A DNA stretch of 64,000 nucleotides from Omphiscola glabra (Eukaryota; Mollusca; Gastropoda; Lymnaeidae), in the NCBI GenBank assembly GCA_964017045.1, contig OZ024807.1:16171941-16235940 (forward strand), in the 5' to 3' direction. Both the position numbers and the translations under genes were made by a program. Positions within the stretch are counted from its first letter, which is position 1, and the number at the start of each line of letters is the position of its first letter. The notes beneath the pieces are model-generated. The model was not told where the DNA came from. It saw nothing but the letters and a program-made list of their open reading frames with translations, and did not search any database. Shown piece after piece: positions 62,027 through 64,000 of this stretch.

Positions 62027-64000
62027 TCATTGCTTGAAGATGGTTTGAACTGTTACAGTTCGTCGAGGCCGAAATATGTTGACTCCCATCTGTTGGGGTC
62101 CAAATATGTTGACTCTCTGTGTAATAAATATCCTCTCAACTTCATCGCTGCTTTCGACAGCACAGCTTTCGTCCGCACTGCTTTCTTCATCACTGGATAC
62201 TTCTTTGTGAAACCGAATGACCATCTGGTGATTGGCAGGAGCATTCACATCGTCGCCACTGTTCAATTTTGCTGTAATCTCTTTCCCAAACGGCCAGAAA
62301 TACAGCAGCGGTCTTTGTTTCGGCAACTTCCCGTATGCCAGCGGGTCAATGGCTAGTTTCAGCCCGGACCACTCCCTGACCGGCAGCATGGACACCGGCC
62401 CTTGAAAGTTTAGGAGAGCTTGGAGCTGTGGAGGGAGACCGGACAGACGGATACGTTCTGCTCTCTCCGGACTGGAACCGACCAGGCTGGACACGGCGAT
62501 GAACGCGAGCTTAACGAGTGGCCAAGGATGTTTGATAATTTCGTTCAAAAATGGTCGTGCATCTTTGTGCACGCTAAGTGTCAACTCGTCACCGGTGCCC
62601 TGCTCCGAAGCATTCCATTGCGCGCTCTTGAATCTGCGCAAGAAATTCAAATCCTCTTGAAAGATGTAACAGTTGGCGATTAGATATTTGGCAAGGCTGA
62701 TGTGCCCGCTTGAAAGTGCGCATGCGATGTTGGAGTAACGGCTCGCTCCAGATGCTGCTCGCTTCCAGTTTCGTTTTAGAACGATGCCATTGGACACAAA
62801 GAGGCGAATCATCTCCATTTCGCCATGAAGAATGAATTTCTTGAATGACCAAACGTAGGTTTTATTCCGGCACGTGCTAGCAAAGCAGAACTTTTGGAGC
62901 AGTAGAGGGCGGTAAAAGTCCGGTAAAACGGGATGAAATCCCACACTGAGGAGAACAGCGGCTTTATCCAATGATGCAAGATTGTTCTCGCTTTCTAGGC
63001 AGTGGACTACGGCGGCATTCTGGTGGTTCAAGGCATTGTCTTTGGTCAGAAACCTGAGGCAGGCCAGGTTTTTGTTGTAGCTTATGGCGTGCATCAGAGC
63101 AGTTTTCCCGCATAGATCCACCATGTTGACATCAGCGCCGCTCACAAGTAAAACGTTCTTAACGCTGTCGCAGTGAATCTCCTTCTCGGCCGCGTACATC
63201 AGTGCCGTCACACCTTCGTTGTCCTGTTCATTGACGTTCGCGCCGTGGGCCAGCAACTCTTTGCAGTACGCCGCGCTGCACACGCTGGCAGCCAACATGA
63301 GGGCCGTGCGACCGAAGGTATCTTTCCAATTCACCAAAGCCCCGGCCGCCAGAAGATCGTTGAATGCTCCGGTGAACTGCCCCATCACGGCCACCATCAG
63401 GGGCGATTTCCCAGTTTGATCTGCTATATTAACGTCGGCTCCTCCGAGCAGCAACGTCTTGAAACAATCCATGTGGTAGTTCTGGACTGCGTTCAAAAGC
63501 GGTGTTTTGCCTTTCAAATCTGTGGCGTTAACGTTTGCCCCCGCCGCAATGAGTATTTTGTTCATGTCATCGTCCCCATTCTTAACACTGTAAAACAGTG
63601 GTGTGTGACCCTTTGTGGATACTGCGTTAACATTGGCGCCGGCTGTTAAAAGAGCCAGCACAATTTCAACATCCCCACTGTTTACGCCCCAGAATAATGG
63701 AACCTGGCCCCTAGTGTTCCTTGCGTGTAAATCCGCCCCTGCACCGATGAGCTCGTGGACGCACGCGGCACTAACATGTGCCGCAAACATCAGAGGTGTC
63801 GTGGCGTCAGTGCTGGGTGTATTGACTTCTGCTCTAGACTTCACCAGCAGGCGGACAAGTGACGTGTTTCCTCCCCGCGCTGCCCATTTAAGGGCGGTGT
63901 CTCCCGTAACACTCATTGAGTTCACATTGGCGCCGAAACGGATCAAAGTCTTGGCGCAGTTGAAATGACCCCATTGGGTAGCAGTGATCAGCGCTGTTTT
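62027..64000 (-). CDS. Ankyrin-repeat protein with C-terminal SOCS-box-like segment (right copy, partial)
   Basis: The minus frame is open from the right edge to the stop at 62027, 657 residues; the 5' part lies outside. About 9-10 ankyrin repeats span the first half, e.g. GDTALKWAARGGNTSLVRLL, GHTPLFYSVKNGDDD, GKTPLLNAVQNYHMD, GVTALMYAAEKE and GKTALMHAISYNK. After a divergent helical stretch, 62400-62531 encodes PWPLVKLAFIAVSSLVG and LPPQLQALLNF. This fits a SOCS box: BC-box PLxxxAxxxV (Ala where Cys is usual) and an LPP Cul5-box-like end. Family knowledge: such proteins can act as substrate adaptors of Elongin-Cullin ubiquitin ligases. An acidic Ser-rich tail follows (SSDEESSADESCAVESSDE). 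Possible AATAAA at 61716-61721 (minus). The first ATG-like codon in frame is not the start. Confidence 0.85.
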   Translation of the reverse strand, partial: KTALITATQWGHFNCAKTLIRFGANVNSMSVTGDTALKWAARGGNTSLVRLLVKSRAEVNTPSTDATTPLMFAAHVSAACVHELIGAGADLHARNTRGQVPLFWGVNSGDVEIVLALLTAGANVNAVSTKGHTPLFYSVKNGDDDMNKILIAAGANVNATDLKGKTPLLNAVQNYHMDCFKTLLLGGADVNIADQTGKSPLMVAVMGQFTGAFNDLLAAGALVNWKDTFGRTALMLAASVCSAAYCKELLAHGANVNEQDNEGVTALMYAAEKEIHCDSVKNVLLVSGADVNMVDLCGKTALMHAISYNKNLACLRFLTKDNALNHQNAAVVHCLESENNLASLDKAAVLLSVGFHPVLPDFYRPLLLQKFCFASTCRNKTYVWSFKKFILHGEMEMIRLFVSNGIVLKRNWKRAASGASRYSNIACALSSGHISLAKYLIANCYIFQEDLNFLRRFKSAQWNASEQGTGDELTLSVHKDARPFLNEIIKHPWPLVKLAFIAVSSLVGSSPERAERIRLSGLPPQLQALLNFQGPVSMLPVREWSGLKLAIDPLAYGKLPKQRPLLYFWPFGKEITAKLNSGDDVNAPANHQMVIRFHKEVSSDEESSADESCAVESSDEVERIFITQRVNIFGPQQMGVNIFRPRRTVTVQTIFKQ

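Overview
The window looks like animal (metazoan) nuclear DNA, most likely from a mollusc and probably a gastropod. It is AT-rich, its genes are interrupted by introns, it carries APE-type LINEs and small DNA transposons, and it has an extreme load of minisatellites. The protein families also fit (C-type lectin / mucin receptor, core-2 glycosyltransferase, ankyrin/SOCS proteins). The organism is inferred from content only. All host genes I can support lie on the minus strand.

Layout, left to right. 1-1076: 5' part of an ankyrin-repeat gene copy with two in-frame stops. 3201-6624: a nearly intact RTE-like LINE flanked by a 34-bp target-site duplication. 6.9-13.7 kb: minisatellites, MITE and hAT remnants, and a dispersed repeat. 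14408-36943: a 16-exon gene, rebuilt here from splice sites and reading phase, for a type-I membrane protein (signal peptide, C-type lectin domain, second C-type lectin domain split by a farnesoic-acid-O-methyltransferase-like domain, further extracellular region, Thr-rich mucin stalk, transmembrane segment). 39294-39461: a perfect small MITE. 40.4-47.6 kb: trinucleotide arrays, a 3.2-kb AT-rich satellite, and a broken LINE endonuclease. 48.4-49.2 kb: exons or relics related to the lectin gene. 50862-56561: a complete five-exon GT14 (core-2 beta-1,6-GlcNAc-transferase-like) gene. 57.8-61.6 kb: more minisatellites. 62027-64000: C-terminal two-thirds of a second, intact ankyrin gene ending in a SOCS-box-like segment, a close paralogue of the left-edge copy.

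The strongest unexplained signal is where the minisatellites sit. Many start at or overlap an exon edge, so the array consists of tandem copies of a 5' donor, a 3' acceptor or a stop-codon region. Clear cases are 21363-21560, 27566-27850, 31735-31885, 49165-49460, 50470-50880 and 53799-54320. In one case (exon 14 of the lectin gene) the repeat is also open in one reading frame, so using different donors would add 7-residue units.

The GT14 enzyme would act in the Golgi on O-glycans and the lectin gene encodes a Thr-rich stalk of the kind that carries O-glycans. Their adjacency is suggestive only. No bacterial, viral or CRISPR feature was seen.
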